Below are positions 43,032-51,110 of a stretch of DNA of 64,000 bases, one piece after another; position 1 is the first letter of the stretch; each line of letters opens with the position of its first letter. The position numbers and the translations under genes were made by a program. The DNA comes from an uncultured Oscillospiraceae bacterium (GTDB taxonomy: Bacteria > Bacillota > Clostridia > Oscillospirales > Oscillospiraceae), in contig CAJULD010000008.1 in assembly GCA_910587505.1 (NCBI GenBank), forward strand, positions 24,824 to 88,823, read 5' to 3'. The notes under the pieces are model-generated. The model saw only the letters and a list, made by a program, of their open reading frames with translations, was not told where the DNA came from and searched no databases.

Positions 43032-43907
43032 TCACTTTTTCAGCTTTTTCCCCTGCTCGTCGGGATGGGGCGCAATGGCGTATTCCCCGAAGTGACGGTG
43101 GAGCCACGCAGCGCAGTGGCTGACCCACACCGCGCAGGGCGCGGAGATCATCCAGTCCTCACCGGGGGCGAACACCGTGGAGTCCGCCAGAGACTGGCCG
43201 TGGTTGCCGTGGGGGTAGACATGCAGCTCGGACGGTACGCCCTTCGCCCGCAGCGCTCCGTCCAGCAGCAGGGCGTTCTCCACCGGGACGCAGGTGTCGT
43301 CCGCCGTGTGCCAGATGAAGAAGGGCGGCGCCTGCCGGGTGACCCGCTTTTCCAGAGATGCTGTATCCAGCAGCTCGTCGTACCGCTCCCCCAGCAGATT
43401 TTCCATGGAACCCCGGTGGGCGGAGGGCCCGCCGGTTACCACCGGATAGCACAACACCGCGCCGTCGGGCCGGAAGGCCGCCGGACGGCGGCGGAGAGGC
43501 CGGTAGATCTCCTGACGGTTCCACATCAGTCCCGCGCAGCCCGCCAGATGCCCCCCGGCGGAAAACCCCATCACGATAATGGCGTGAGGATCCACATGAT
43601 AGCGCTCCCAGTTGTCCCGCACACAGGCCACCGAGGCGAGCAGCTGCCTCTGAGGCACCGGCCAGCGGGCCTGCGGGGCCACGTGGTAGCGCAGCAGGAA
43701 GGCGGCAAACCCCAGCCCCGCAAAGCGAAGGGCCACCGGCTCCCCCTCCCGCCCGGAAAGGCGGTGATACCCGCCGCCGGGACAGATGATGACGGCGGGC
43801 CGCAGGCGGTCCGAGCCCAGCTCCGGCGCGTTTTCCGGCGCATATGCGGTCAGCTCCGCGGGCCCGTCCGCGCCGGGGACGCTGACCGGTATGGTTTCAT
43901 AGATCAT
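43032..43907 (-). CDS. Alpha/beta hydrolase (acetyl-esterase/BD-FAE-like)
   Basis: Predicted carboxylesterase of 291 residues without a signal peptide. The oxyanion motif is CPGGGYHRL (42-50), the nucleophile Ser116 is in GFSAGGH, the acid lies in TADDTCVPVEN (near 203) and the His is in HGNHGQS (near 236). It resembles xylan/feruloyl acetyl-esterases and acetyl-esterase/lipases; the ester substrate is unknown. ATG 43907 follows AAGGAGG. Confidence 0.9.
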   Translation of the reverse strand: MIYETIPVSVPGADGPAELTAYAPENAPELGSDRLRPAVIICPGGGYHRLSGREGEPVALRFAGLGFAAFLLRYHVAPQARWPVPQRQLLASVACVRDNWERYHVDPHAIIVMGFSAGGHLAGCAGLMWNRQEIYRPLRRRPAAFRPDGAVLCYPVVTGGPSAHRGSMENLLGERYDELLDTASLEKRVTRQAPPFFIWHTADDTCVPVENALLLDGALRAKGVPSELHVYPHGNHGQSLADSTVFAPGEDWMISAPCAVWVSHCAAWLHRHFGEYAIAPHPDEQGKKLKK

Positions 43908-43987
43908 AGACAGCCTCCTTCTCAGCCGGTCCCATCGGAATTGGCATATTTCTCCCTCCGGAGAAATCCACAGACCGCCTTGCGACC

Positions 43988-44016
43988 ATTCTACCATACG
44001 GGCGGGCCGGCCGCAA
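43988..44016 (-). promoter_or_regulatory. Promoter of the esterase gene
   Basis: On the minus strand, TTGCGG, 17 bases, TAGAAT. A TTTCTCC/GGAGAAA hairpin lies in the leader. Confidence 0.5.
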
Positions 44017-44101
44017 GAACTTTTCGGCAAAGTCTGGCAAAAGGCGCTTTGCCGCCGCGGCGCGGCGGCACGGACCTGCTTTTCATAAGGAAAAGGGGCT
44101 A

Positions 44102-44130
44102 TTGCTGAACGGCCGCAACTATGTTATAAT
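44102..44130 (+). promoter_or_regulatory. Promoter of dusB-sigma-anti-sigma
   Basis: TTGCTG, 17 bases, TATAAT, followed by AAAGGAGG and the dusB ATG. Confidence 0.65.
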
Positions 44131-44166
44131 ACCAACCAAACCTCGAGAAAAGCAAAGGAGGCCGCC

Positions 44167-45141
44167 ATGCAGATCGGACCGCTGACCATCGCTTCCCGCC
44201 TGGCGCTGGCGCCTATGGCGGGCGTCACCGACGCCGCCTTCCGGCAAATCTGCGCCGAACTGGGCGCAGGGCTGACCTGTACCGAGCTGGTCAGCGCCAG
44301 GGCCCTGTGTTATCAGGACAAAAAAAGCCGGCAGCTGCTCCGGCCCTTTCCGGGAGAGTCCCCCTTTGCCGCCCAGATTTTCGGCAGCGACATTTCCTGC
44401 ATGGCGGAGGCCGCCCAGATCGCCGTGGAAGCCAGCGGGGCGGACCTGCTGGACATCAACATGGGCTGCCCGGTGGGCAAGGTGGTCTCCTCCGGCGACG
44501 GCGCGGCGCTGATGAAGGACCCGGAAAAAGCCGCCCGGCTGGCGGAGGCGGTGGTGAAGGCCTCCCCCGTCCCGGTAACGGTGAAGATGCGCCGGGGCTG
44601 GGACAAGGGCAGCATCAACGCCGTGGAGCTGGCAAAAATGCTGGAGGAGGCCGGCGTCTCCGCTGTGGCGGTTCATGGCCGGACCAGGGCGCAGATGTAT
44701 GGCGGTACGGCGGACTGGTCCACCATCCGGGAGGTGAGGGAGGCCGTCTCTATTCCGGTCATCGCCAACGGCGACGTTTTTTCCGGGGAGGACGCGGTGC
44801 GGATTCTGCGTCAGACCGGAGCGGATATGGCCATGATTGGCCGGGGCTGCTTCGGCAATCCCTGGATCTTTCGGGAGGCGGCGGCGGCTCTGGCGGGGGA
44901 GCCTGTTCCGGAGCGGCCGCCGCTGGCGGAGCGTTGCGACACCGCCGTGCGGCAGATCGAGCTGGCGGCGGAATACAACTGCGAAAAGATCGCCGTGCTG
45001 ATCGCCCGGCGGCACTACGCATGGTACCTGAAGGGCGTGCCCCACGCGAACTGTTACAGGGAGCAGATCGTCCGGATGGAAACGCTGGAGGACGTGTACA
45101 GGGTGACGAAAGGGATCAAGAGGGACCTGCATGACGGTTGA
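44167..45141 (+). CDS. dusB: tRNA-dihydrouridine synthase (DusB type)
   Basis: FMN enzyme reducing specific uridines in tRNA. The 324 residues include the N-terminal LAPMAGVTDAAFR, the catalytic-cysteine region DINMGCPVGKVV (Cys near 101), the FMN-contact VHGRTRAQMYGG and GRGCFGNPW, and a C-terminal helical domain. Its end overlaps the ECF sigma gene by 11 bases, so sigma translation is tied to it. Confidence 0.95.
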   Translation: MQIGPLTIASRLALAPMAGVTDAAFRQICAELGAGLTCTELVSARALCYQDKKSRQLLRPFPGESPFAAQIFGSDISCMAEAAQIAVEASGADLLDINMGCPVGKVVSSGDGAALMKDPEKAARLAEAVVKASPVPVTVKMRRGWDKGSINAVELAKMLEEAGVSAVAVHGRTRAQMYGGTADWSTIREVREAVSIPVIANGDVFSGEDAVRILRQTGADMAMIGRGCFGNPWIFREAAAALAGEPVPERPPLAERCDTAVRQIELAAEYNCEKIAVLIARRHYAWYLKGVPHANCYREQIVRMETLEDVYRVTKGIKRDLHDG

Positions 45142-45742
45142 AGAACTCTTCCGCGCGGCAGCGGCAGGCGACGAGGACGCCTTTTCCCGGCTGGTGCGGC
45201 TGCATGAGAAAAAAGTATATCATCTGGCCCTCCGGATCTGCGGCGATCCGGAGGATGCCGCGGACGTGGCCCAAGAGGCCTTCCTCTCGGCGTGGAAGGG
45301 CCTGCCCGCCTTCCGGGGAGAGGCCGGCTTTTCCACCTGGCTTTACCGCCTGACCAGCAACGCCGCCATCGATCATCTCCGCCGCACCCGGCGGCAGCGG
45401 GGGGAGACCAGTCTGGACGGCGACGGGCAGCGCATCGACGCCGTGGACGCCGCCCCCTCTCCTCAGGCCCGGACGGAGGCAGCCGAGCTGCGGGAGGCGG
45501 TGCTGGCGGGCTTTGCCCAGCTCAGCGACGCGCACCGGCAGGCGCTGGCCCTTCGGGAGGTACAGGAGCTGAGCTACGAGGAAATCGCGGCGGTTTTGCA
45601 GGTGGATCTGGGCACGGTGAAATCCCGGATCTCGCGGGCGCGGAGCGCGCTGAGAAAAATCCTGCTGAAAAACGGGAACCTATCCGGTTATCTGCCGTCT
45701 AAAGCAGCAGAGGAACAGGGGAAGGGAGGTGGCCGGTCATGA
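45131..45742 (+). CDS. ECF-type RNA polymerase sigma factor
   Basis: A 203-residue sigma-70 family factor with region 2 (DPEDAADVAQEAFLSAWKGL, about 37-56) and region 4 (YEEIAAVLQVDLGTVKSRI, about 150-170). Regions 1 and 3 are absent, as in ECF factors. It overlaps dusB upstream and the anti-sigma gene downstream (ATGA). No autoregulatory ECF promoter is apparent, so transcription likely comes from the dusB promoter with control at the protein level. Confidence 0.93.
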   Translation: MTVEELFRAAAAGDEDAFSRLVRLHEKKVYHLALRICGDPEDAADVAQEAFLSAWKGLPAFRGEAGFSTWLYRLTSNAAIDHLRRTRRQRGETSLDGDGQRIDAVDAAPSPQARTEAAELREAVLAGFAQLSDAHRQALALREVQELSYEEIAAVLQVDLGTVKSRISRARSALRKILLKNGNLSGYLPSKAAEEQGKGGGRS

Positions 45743-46542
45743 AAAGCTGCGAGGAATACGGGCTCCTTATCAGCGCGTTTCTGGACGGAGAGCTGTCCGG
45801 AGATGAAAAGGCGGAGGTAGCGGAGCATCTGGCTGTCTGCCCTGTCTGCCAGCAGTATTTTGACGATCTGGTGGCGATTCACGACGTTCTGGAGCAGGAG
45901 GAGGCCCCGGTCCCGGAGGGCTTTGCGGACCGGGTCATGGATCAGGTACGGGCAACGCCCCGGAACAGGCCGGTCATCCGCTTTCCCCACTGGAGGCAGT
46001 GGACGGCGCTGGCGGCCTGCTGCGCCGTCGTGCTGCTGGCGGTTTGGACCCTGCCGTCCTGGAGTGCCCGGAAATCCGGTGAAGCAGAGGAGACGACGGT
46101 ATATCAGGAGGCGGCATACGACGAGGCGGTCCCCGCGCCGGCGGGAGAACCGGTGGCGCAGGCGAGCGGCGGGGCCGATTCAGCCGATTCCCTGGAGATG
46201 AAGCCCGCCGAAGAGGAGACCGGGCAGGAAAGCAGCGTGATGAAACGCGCGGTGGAATCCGCCGCCGAACCGGCCTGCTGCGACGCCGCGCCTGCGCCCA
46301 CGGAGGCTGCGTCTCCCTTTGCAGACGATCATTCAAACAGTCTTCCGGGAACCGTTTCCGCCGGAGGGCCCGCCGCCCGCGCCTGGGTGGAGGAGACGCT
46401 GGAGCTGGAATGGGAGCCCGGCCGGACCTATCCGCTGACAGAGGAGGAATACGCCTCGCTGCTGGACGCGCTGGCGGATGCGGAGGAGGCGTTCCGGGTG
46501 GAACCGGACGGCGGCTGCCGTCTGGTGGCGGAAGAGGGCTGA
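45739..46542 (+). CDS. Zinc-finger membrane anti-sigma factor
   Basis: Partner of the preceding sigma factor, 267 residues. The cytoplasmic anti-sigma zinc motif is Cys4 and His30-x3-Cys34-x2-Cys37. One membrane helix follows (about 87-107), then an Ala/Glu/Pro-rich extracytoplasmic part with no recognised fold. This is the ZAS-RsiW layout, in which a signal outside the membrane releases the sigma factor. The signal is unknown. Confidence 0.9.
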   Translation: MKSCEEYGLLISAFLDGELSGDEKAEVAEHLAVCPVCQQYFDDLVAIHDVLEQEEAPVPEGFADRVMDQVRATPRNRPVIRFPHWRQWTALAACCAVVLLAVWTLPSWSARKSGEAEETTVYQEAAYDEAVPAPAGEPVAQASGGADSADSLEMKPAEEETGQESSVMKRAVESAAEPACCDAAPAPTEAASPFADDHSNSLPGTVSAGGPAARAWVEETLELEWEPGRTYPLTEEEYASLLDALADAEEAFRVEPDGGCRLVAEEG

Positions 46543-46597
46543 TACCGCTTCTGCCGGGGCAAATGGAACGCATTAATGAGAAATTTGTACGGTAAAA

Positions 46598-46625
46598 CGG
46601 GCCGCCTTTCTGGCGGCCCGTCTCA
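46598..46625. terminator. Terminator between the anti-sigma and MATE genes
   Basis: CGGGCCGCC pairs with GGCGGCCCG over a five-base loop. It lies between two convergent genes and has T/A-rich edges. Confidence 0.6.
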
Positions 46626-46642
46626 TTACAGAAGAGGCCAAA

Positions 46643-47986
46643 TCATATATCTGCTCCGGATTTCCGCCGGTATACCCGATGGTAGGACACCGCCAGCAGA
46701 AGCAGCGCGCCCAGCCATCCCAGAGGGTTGGCCAGGTATATGGCCCGGCGGCCCAGCAGTCTGGGCAAAAACAGAACCGTCACGATCCGCAGCCCCAGCT
46801 CTATAAAACCGGAGCACGCAGGCGCAAGGACGCTTCCCATTCCCTCCAGACCGGAGCGGTACAGGCAAAGCAGGTTCATCAGAGGGATACACACAACCAG
46901 GATCGTCAGGTACTCGCCGCCCACGCTTAAAAGCTGTTCCATATCTCCGGGACTGCCGGAAACCAGCAGGCCCAAAAGCTCCCGCCTCCAGACCAGCAGC
47001 CCCGCGGCCATGATTCCCCAACCGGCCAGCGCCAGCAGCACGCTGCACCGCAAACCGTCCCTGAGCCGGTCCATGCGGCCGGCCCCGCAGTTTTGCGCGC
47101 TGAAATTTGCGAAAGCTCCCTCCAACGCGTCGCCCGGCAAATTTATCAGGCCGAAATATTTTTCAACGGCAGCCATACCGGCTACAAAAAGCGTGCCCTG
47201 CCCGTTGATGGCGGACTGGACAAACAGTCCGCCCAGAGAAATCACTCCGTTACGAAACGCCAGCGGTCCGCCCAGGCGCAGCAGGTATCCCACAAGCGCC
47301 GGAGACAGATGCAAATCCACCGGCCTCAGCCCGGGAATATCCCGCAGCCTTATCAGGCAGTACATGAGGCAGACAAGCTGGGACAGCACGGTAGCCGCGG
47401 CGGCGCCCTGCACGCCCCGGTCCAGCACGCCCACAAGAAGGATGTCAAGGACGATGTTCAGCACGCAGGAGACGATGTTTCCGGTCACAGGAGTCCGGCT
47501 GTTTCCCAGAGACAGAAGCAGCGTAAAGGCAAGCCGGTTGAACACCGTCACAGAAACGCCGCAGAACAGCACCTGCAAGTAGCCCGCGGCAAGGGGCAGA
47601 ATGGACTCCGGCGTATGCATCATGCGCAGTACGGGCCCTGTGGCCGCCAGACCCAGCACGGTCATTCCTCCGCCGGCGGCCAGTCCGATTACCACGGCTG
47701 CGGTGACCGCCTGCCGCAGCAGCGGCCACTGCTTCTTCCCAAACAGCTGACCGAACAGGATGCCGAACCCCTGCGTCAGACCAAGGATCATGTCGGTAAC
47801 CAGCCAGCTCAGGAACCCGGAAGCGCCCACCGCCGCGAAGGCATGGACCCCCAGCAGCTGCCCGACCACCGCGCCGTCCGCCGCGGTATACAGCAGCTGG
47901 CAGAGGCTGCCAGCCAGCAGGGGCGCAGCAAAACGTATTAACAGACCCGAAGGCCGTCCCCGGGTCATATCCGCAACTCGTTTCAT
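46643..47986 (-). CDS. MATE family efflux protein
   Basis: Antiporter of 447 residues, about twelve membrane helices, beginning with a basic stretch then SGLLIRFAAPLLAGSLCQLLY. It fits the NorM/DinF-like MATE group; the transported compound is unknown. It lies about 95 bases downstream of a small peptide gene on the same strand, and both follow a strong promoter at 48300-48327. A small hairpin with TTTTT (near 48024-48044) lies between them and could attenuate the transporter. Confidence 0.88.
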   Translation of the reverse strand: MKRVADMTRGRPSGLLIRFAAPLLAGSLCQLLYTAADGAVVGQLLGVHAFAAVGASGFLSWLVTDMILGLTQGFGILFGQLFGKKQWPLLRQAVTAAVVIGLAAGGGMTVLGLAATGPVLRMMHTPESILPLAAGYLQVLFCGVSVTVFNRLAFTLLLSLGNSRTPVTGNIVSCVLNIVLDILLVGVLDRGVQGAAAATVLSQLVCLMYCLIRLRDIPGLRPVDLHLSPALVGYLLRLGGPLAFRNGVISLGGLFVQSAINGQGTLFVAGMAAVEKYFGLINLPGDALEGAFANFSAQNCGAGRMDRLRDGLRCSVLLALAGWGIMAAGLLVWRRELLGLLVSGSPGDMEQLLSVGGEYLTILVVCIPLMNLLCLYRSGLEGMGSVLAPACSGFIELGLRIVTVLFLPRLLGRRAIYLANPLGWLGALLLLAVSYHRVYRRKSGADI

Positions 47987-48082
47987 AAATATAACGCCTC
48001 TTTCCGTTTTTGATTAAAACGCAGGAAAAAGGCCTGAGAAAGGCTCCGCAGGAGCAAACCGCCCCTGTCAGATTTTACGGGC

Positions 48083-48259
48083 TTATCCCTGAATCAGTCC
48101 CGCGCAGCGTGCCTGCACATTTTGCCGCCGCACAATCTGCACGCGCCTGATTTCGGGAGAAGCTCTGTTTTCGGAGACGCCTCCCGCTCCGGCCAGCCTT
48201 AACCAGGCCACAGGGGAGGCGGTCACACCGGCCGGTTTTTTCATCAGAAATCTGTTCAT
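48083..48259 (-). CDS. Small 58-residue basic peptide, unknown
   Basis: Starts MNRFLMKKPAGVTASPVAWL and ends with a basic, single-cysteine tail (QARCAGLIQG). GGAGG is five bases before the ATG and a TTGACA/TATAAT promoter is about 40 bases further upstream. I recognise no family. It is the first reading frame of the transcript that continues into the MATE transporter. It could be a leader peptide, a secreted or exported peptide, or a chance frame in a leader. Confidence 0.45.
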   Translation of the reverse strand: MNRFLMKKPAGVTASPVAWLRLAGAGGVSENRASPEIRRVQIVRRQNVQARCAGLIQG

Positions 48260-48299
48260 TTTATCCTCCATCGCTGCCACTGCAGGAATGTGTATGCCC

Positions 48300-48327
48300 A
48301 TTATATCATGAGAGCCCGCGTTGTCAA
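48300..48327 (-). promoter_or_regulatory. Strong sigma-A promoter of the peptide-MATE unit
   Basis: On the minus strand, consensus TTGACA, 16 bases, consensus TATAAT. Confidence 0.8.
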
Positions 48328-48398
48328 CAACGGGACACCGCAAATTTGCACGCCTGTTGTACTCCTACAGACCTGCGCCCGCATTATATCGGGGAGGC

Positions 48399-48427
48399 TT
48401 GACAAAAAGCGCCGAATATGGTATAAA
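48399..48427 (+). promoter_or_regulatory. Sigma-A promoter of mntP
   Basis: TTGACA, 17 bases, TATAAA, just before the manganese riboswitch. Confidence 0.8.
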
Positions 48428-48436
48428 CAGGATACT

Positions 48437-48520
48437 CATGAGGGAGTAGTGGCGGTTTTTCCCGCGACAGGTCAACATACTGGCCCTCGGCCTGGCCTGT
48501 CTTAATAAACGAGACTCATG
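48437..48520 (+). ncRNA. Manganese riboswitch (yybP-ykoY)
   Basis: P1 is CATGAG with CTCATG. Inside it are the two conserved metal-binding loops, GGGAGTAG and GTCAACATACT, and the closing GAGAC. A terminator follows at 48553-48580 and then mntP. By the known behaviour of this class, manganese binding should prevent termination and raise pump synthesis. Confidence 0.9.
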
Positions 48521-48552
48521 TATGGCGCGGCGCCGTGCATGGGAAATTCCGG

Positions 48553-48580
48553 TCAGGCATGGCGGTGCCTGATCTTTTTT
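48553..48580 (+). terminator. Riboswitch-controlled terminator before mntP
   Basis: TCAGGCA pairs with TGCCTGA, followed by TCTTTTTTTG. Confidence 0.85.
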
Positions 48581-48615
48581 TGCCGGTGAACAAAATATGC
48601 AAAGGAGACAAAACA

Positions 48616-49188
48616 ATGGGAGTTGCGGAGCTTTTTCTGATCGGCGTGGGACTGAGTATGGACGCTTTTGCGGTGGCGGTGTGCAAGGGTCTGGCAATGC
48701 CGCGGATGCGCTGGCGGCAGGCGGCGCTCATCGCCCTGTCCTTCGGATTTTTTCAGGCGCTGATGCCCCTTCTGGGCTGGGCGCTGGGGCGGCAGTTTGA
48801 GACGTACATCACCAGCGTGGACCACTGGATCGCCTTTGTGCTGCTGGGCTTCATCGGCGGCAAGATGATCTGGGACGCCTTCCACGAGGAGGAGACGTGC
48901 TGCACGCAGGAACGCTTCCGTCTCCGGGAGCTGCTGGCGCTCTCCATTGCCACCAGCATCGACGCTATGGCGGTGGGAATCACCTTCGCCTTTTTGAAGG
49001 TGCAGATCCTTCCTGCGGCGGCGCTGATTGGCTGCACCACCTTTCTGCTGTCGCTGACCGGCGTATGCGCCGGGCGGCGGTTCGGCAGCCGGTACAGGAA
49101 TAAGGCCACTCTGGCCGGGGGAATCATCCTGTGCCTGATGGGGCTGAAGATCCTGCTGGAGCACCTGGGGCTCCCCGGGAGTCTCTGA
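48616..49188 (+). CDS. mntP: Manganese efflux pump MntP
   Basis: Exports excess manganese. The 190 residues form six membrane helices in two inverted repeats, each with the family aspartate motif: GLSMDAFAVAV near residue 12 and ATSIDAMAVGI near 118. ATG 48616 is eight to nine bases after AAGGAG; an upstream in-frame start would run through the terminator. Control by the manganese riboswitch upstream supports the assignment. Confidence 0.95.
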   Translation: MGVAELFLIGVGLSMDAFAVAVCKGLAMPRMRWRQAALIALSFGFFQALMPLLGWALGRQFETYITSVDHWIAFVLLGFIGGKMIWDAFHEEETCCTQERFRLRELLALSIATSIDAMAVGITFAFLKVQILPAAALIGCTTFLLSLTGVCAGRRFGSRYRNKATLAGGIILCLMGLKILLEHLGLPGSL

Positions 49189-49241
49189 CCGCAGCGATTT
49201 TCAAAGTTGCTGCGGTACGGATTTGCAGGAGGAAGCAGTAA

Positions 49242-49802
49242 ATGAATACGGATGTTATTGGCAGGAAAGATGGATTTATCATACGCCTGGCCAAAGCGGA
49301 GGATGTCACAGATTATTATGAACAGAATTACTGTCCCCTGGACCAGGAAACCGCACGATTGACCGGTTGTAGGACAGCCTTTACCAAAGAAGAAATAACC
49401 TCTTTTTTCTTAAAATCCATTGAAGAAAAGGACAGGTATTTCTTTTTGATCATAGCCCCCGATGGAAGAATTATCGGAGAGACTGTAATCAATGAAATTG
49501 ACTGGGACTTGCGCTGTGCCAATTTTCGTATCGGGCTTTATCAGGCGGCAGAAAGAGGGAAAGGAACTGGTACCTGGGCAACAAAAGCAACCCGTGATTT
49601 TGCATTTGAAAAATTAAAGTTGCATCGACTGGAATTGGACGTGTATTCGTTTAATCCCGGAGCAGAAAAGGTATATATAAATGCAGGGTTTAAGCGGGAA
49701 GGTGTTTTGAGAGACGCCGTTATGAACGGCGATAAATATGCTGATGATATTTTAATGTCAATGTTGGAGGATGAATGGAAGGCGCTGAAAAATATGGAAT
49801 AA
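49242..49802 (+). CDS. GNAT acetyltransferase, RimJ/RimL-like
   Basis: A 186-residue acetyltransferase with the acetyl-CoA segment around RGKGTGTWATKATRDFAF and the RimJ/L-type FNPGAEKVYINAGFKREG. Base composition and codons are clearly more AT-rich than the neighbours, suggesting recent acquisition. GGAGGAAG lies upstream of the ATG. The substrate could be a protein N-terminus, an antibiotic or another amine; there is no evidence to choose. Confidence 0.88.
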   Translation: MNTDVIGRKDGFIIRLAKAEDVTDYYEQNYCPLDQETARLTGCRTAFTKEEITSFFLKSIEEKDRYFFLIIAPDGRIIGETVINEIDWDLRCANFRIGLYQAAERGKGTGTWATKATRDFAFEKLKLHRLELDVYSFNPGAEKVYINAGFKREGVLRDAVMNGDKYADDILMSMLEDEWKALKNME

Positions 49803-49932
49803 GAAACTCCATCTGATCTGACCGTGATCCGGAATGGCGCACCGCCCCATTCCGTCCGTTTGAAAAAAGCGCCGGGGCGCTGACAGTTTCCGGAAAGAGA
49901 AGCAGCTTTTTGCCGCTTCTCTTCTTCTCTGT

Positions 49933-49961
49933 TTGCATTTTTCCCCCGATTCTGCTATAGT
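49933..49961 (+). promoter_or_regulatory. Promoter of the threonine aldolase gene
   Basis: TTGCAT, 17 bases, TATAGT. A hairpin AGAGAAGC/GCTTCTCT (49896-49922), with T-rich tail, just before it probably terminates the acetyltransferase gene. Confidence 0.65.
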
Positions 49962-49990
49962 GGGGAAGAAGATTGAAGGAGGTAAAACCC

Positions 49991-51019
49991 ATGCTGTTTT
50001 TTCGCAACGACTATGGCGCAGGCGCGCACCCGGCGGTGCTGGAGGCGCTGTGCAGGACGAATATGGAGCTGACCGCTGGTTATGGAACGGACCATTACTG
50101 CCGGAAGGCGGCGGAGACGGTCCGGACCCTTTGCCGCAGCCCTCAGGCGGACGTTCACTTCCTGATGGGAGGAACTCAGGCGAACAAGACCGCCCTCGGC
50201 GCGTTTCTGCGGCCCTACGAGGCGGTCGTGGCGGCCGCCAGCGGCCATATCTGCGTCCACGAGGCCGGGTCCATCGAGCAGGACGGACACAAGATCCTGC
50301 ATCTGCCCTCCCCCGACGGCAAGCTGACGCCGGAGCTGCTTCGCGAGGCGCTGGCCGGTCCCTTCAACGAGCATACGGTGATCCCCCGGCTGACTTACAT
50401 CTCCAACACCACGGAGCTGGGCACGGTGTACCGCCGGGAGGAGCTGACCGCTTTGCAGGCGGCCTGCCGGGAGCTGGGGCTGCTGCTCTACTGCGACGGG
50501 GCCCGGCTGGGCAGCGCCATGGACGCTGGCGGGACCACGCTGGCGGACTACGGGGAGACCTGCGACGCTTTCACCATCGGCGGAACAAAGAACGGGCTGC
50601 TCTTCGGCGAGGCGCTGGTCATTCCCAATCCCGCCCTCCAGCCGGGGTTCCGTAACTGCATGAAGCAGCAGGGCGCCATGCTGGCCAAGGGCCGGCTGCT
50701 GGGTGTGCAGTACGCCGCCGCTTTGGAGGACGGACTGTACGGACGCCTGGCCGCCCATGAAAACCGGATGGCAGAACGGCTGGCGGCAGGGCTGGCGGCG
50801 CTGGAAATCCCCCTGCTGGTACCGGCGGAGAGCAACCAGATTTTCCCCATCCTGCCGGACGGCGCGGTGGAGGCGCTGGAAAAAGAGGCGGAATTTGAAA
50901 TAGAGCGCAGGATCGACCCGTCCCATACCTGCATCCGTTTCGTCACGGCGTGGCACACGGAGGAGGCGGACGTGGACGCGCTTCTGGCCGCGCTGAAGCA
51001 GGCGATGAAGCAGGTCTGA
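49991..51019 (+). CDS. Low-specificity L-threonine aldolase
   Basis: PLP enzyme cleaving threonine or allo-threonine to glycine and acetaldehyde, 342 residues. The N-terminus RNDYGAGAHPAVLEAL and the PLP lysine in TIGGTKNGLLFGEA (near 199) are characteristic, with the Asp in LLYCDGARLG. ATG 49991 follows AGGAGG. Some members act on other beta-hydroxy amino acids, so specificity is uncertain. Confidence 0.92.
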   Translation: MLFFRNDYGAGAHPAVLEALCRTNMELTAGYGTDHYCRKAAETVRTLCRSPQADVHFLMGGTQANKTALGAFLRPYEAVVAAASGHICVHEAGSIEQDGHKILHLPSPDGKLTPELLREALAGPFNEHTVIPRLTYISNTTELGTVYRREELTALQAACRELGLLLYCDGARLGSAMDAGGTTLADYGETCDAFTIGGTKNGLLFGEALVIPNPALQPGFRNCMKQQGAMLAKGRLLGVQYAAALEDGLYGRLAAHENRMAERLAAGLAALEIPLLVPAESNQIFPILPDGAVEALEKEAEFEIERRIDPSHTCIRFVTAWHTEEADVDALLAALKQAMKQV

Positions 51020-51042
51020 CCTGCGATGTCTACAGATTTCTG

Positions 51043-51071
51043 TTGACCGGTCCCTGCGTTTGCGGTATTGT
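51043..51071 (+). promoter_or_regulatory. Promoter of the serine hydrolase gene
   Basis: TTGACC, 17 bases, TATTGT, about 40 bases before the start. Confidence 0.65.
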
Positions 51072-51110
51072 ATACAGATGACAGAAGGTTTCATATAAGG
51101 AGCGTCCGCT

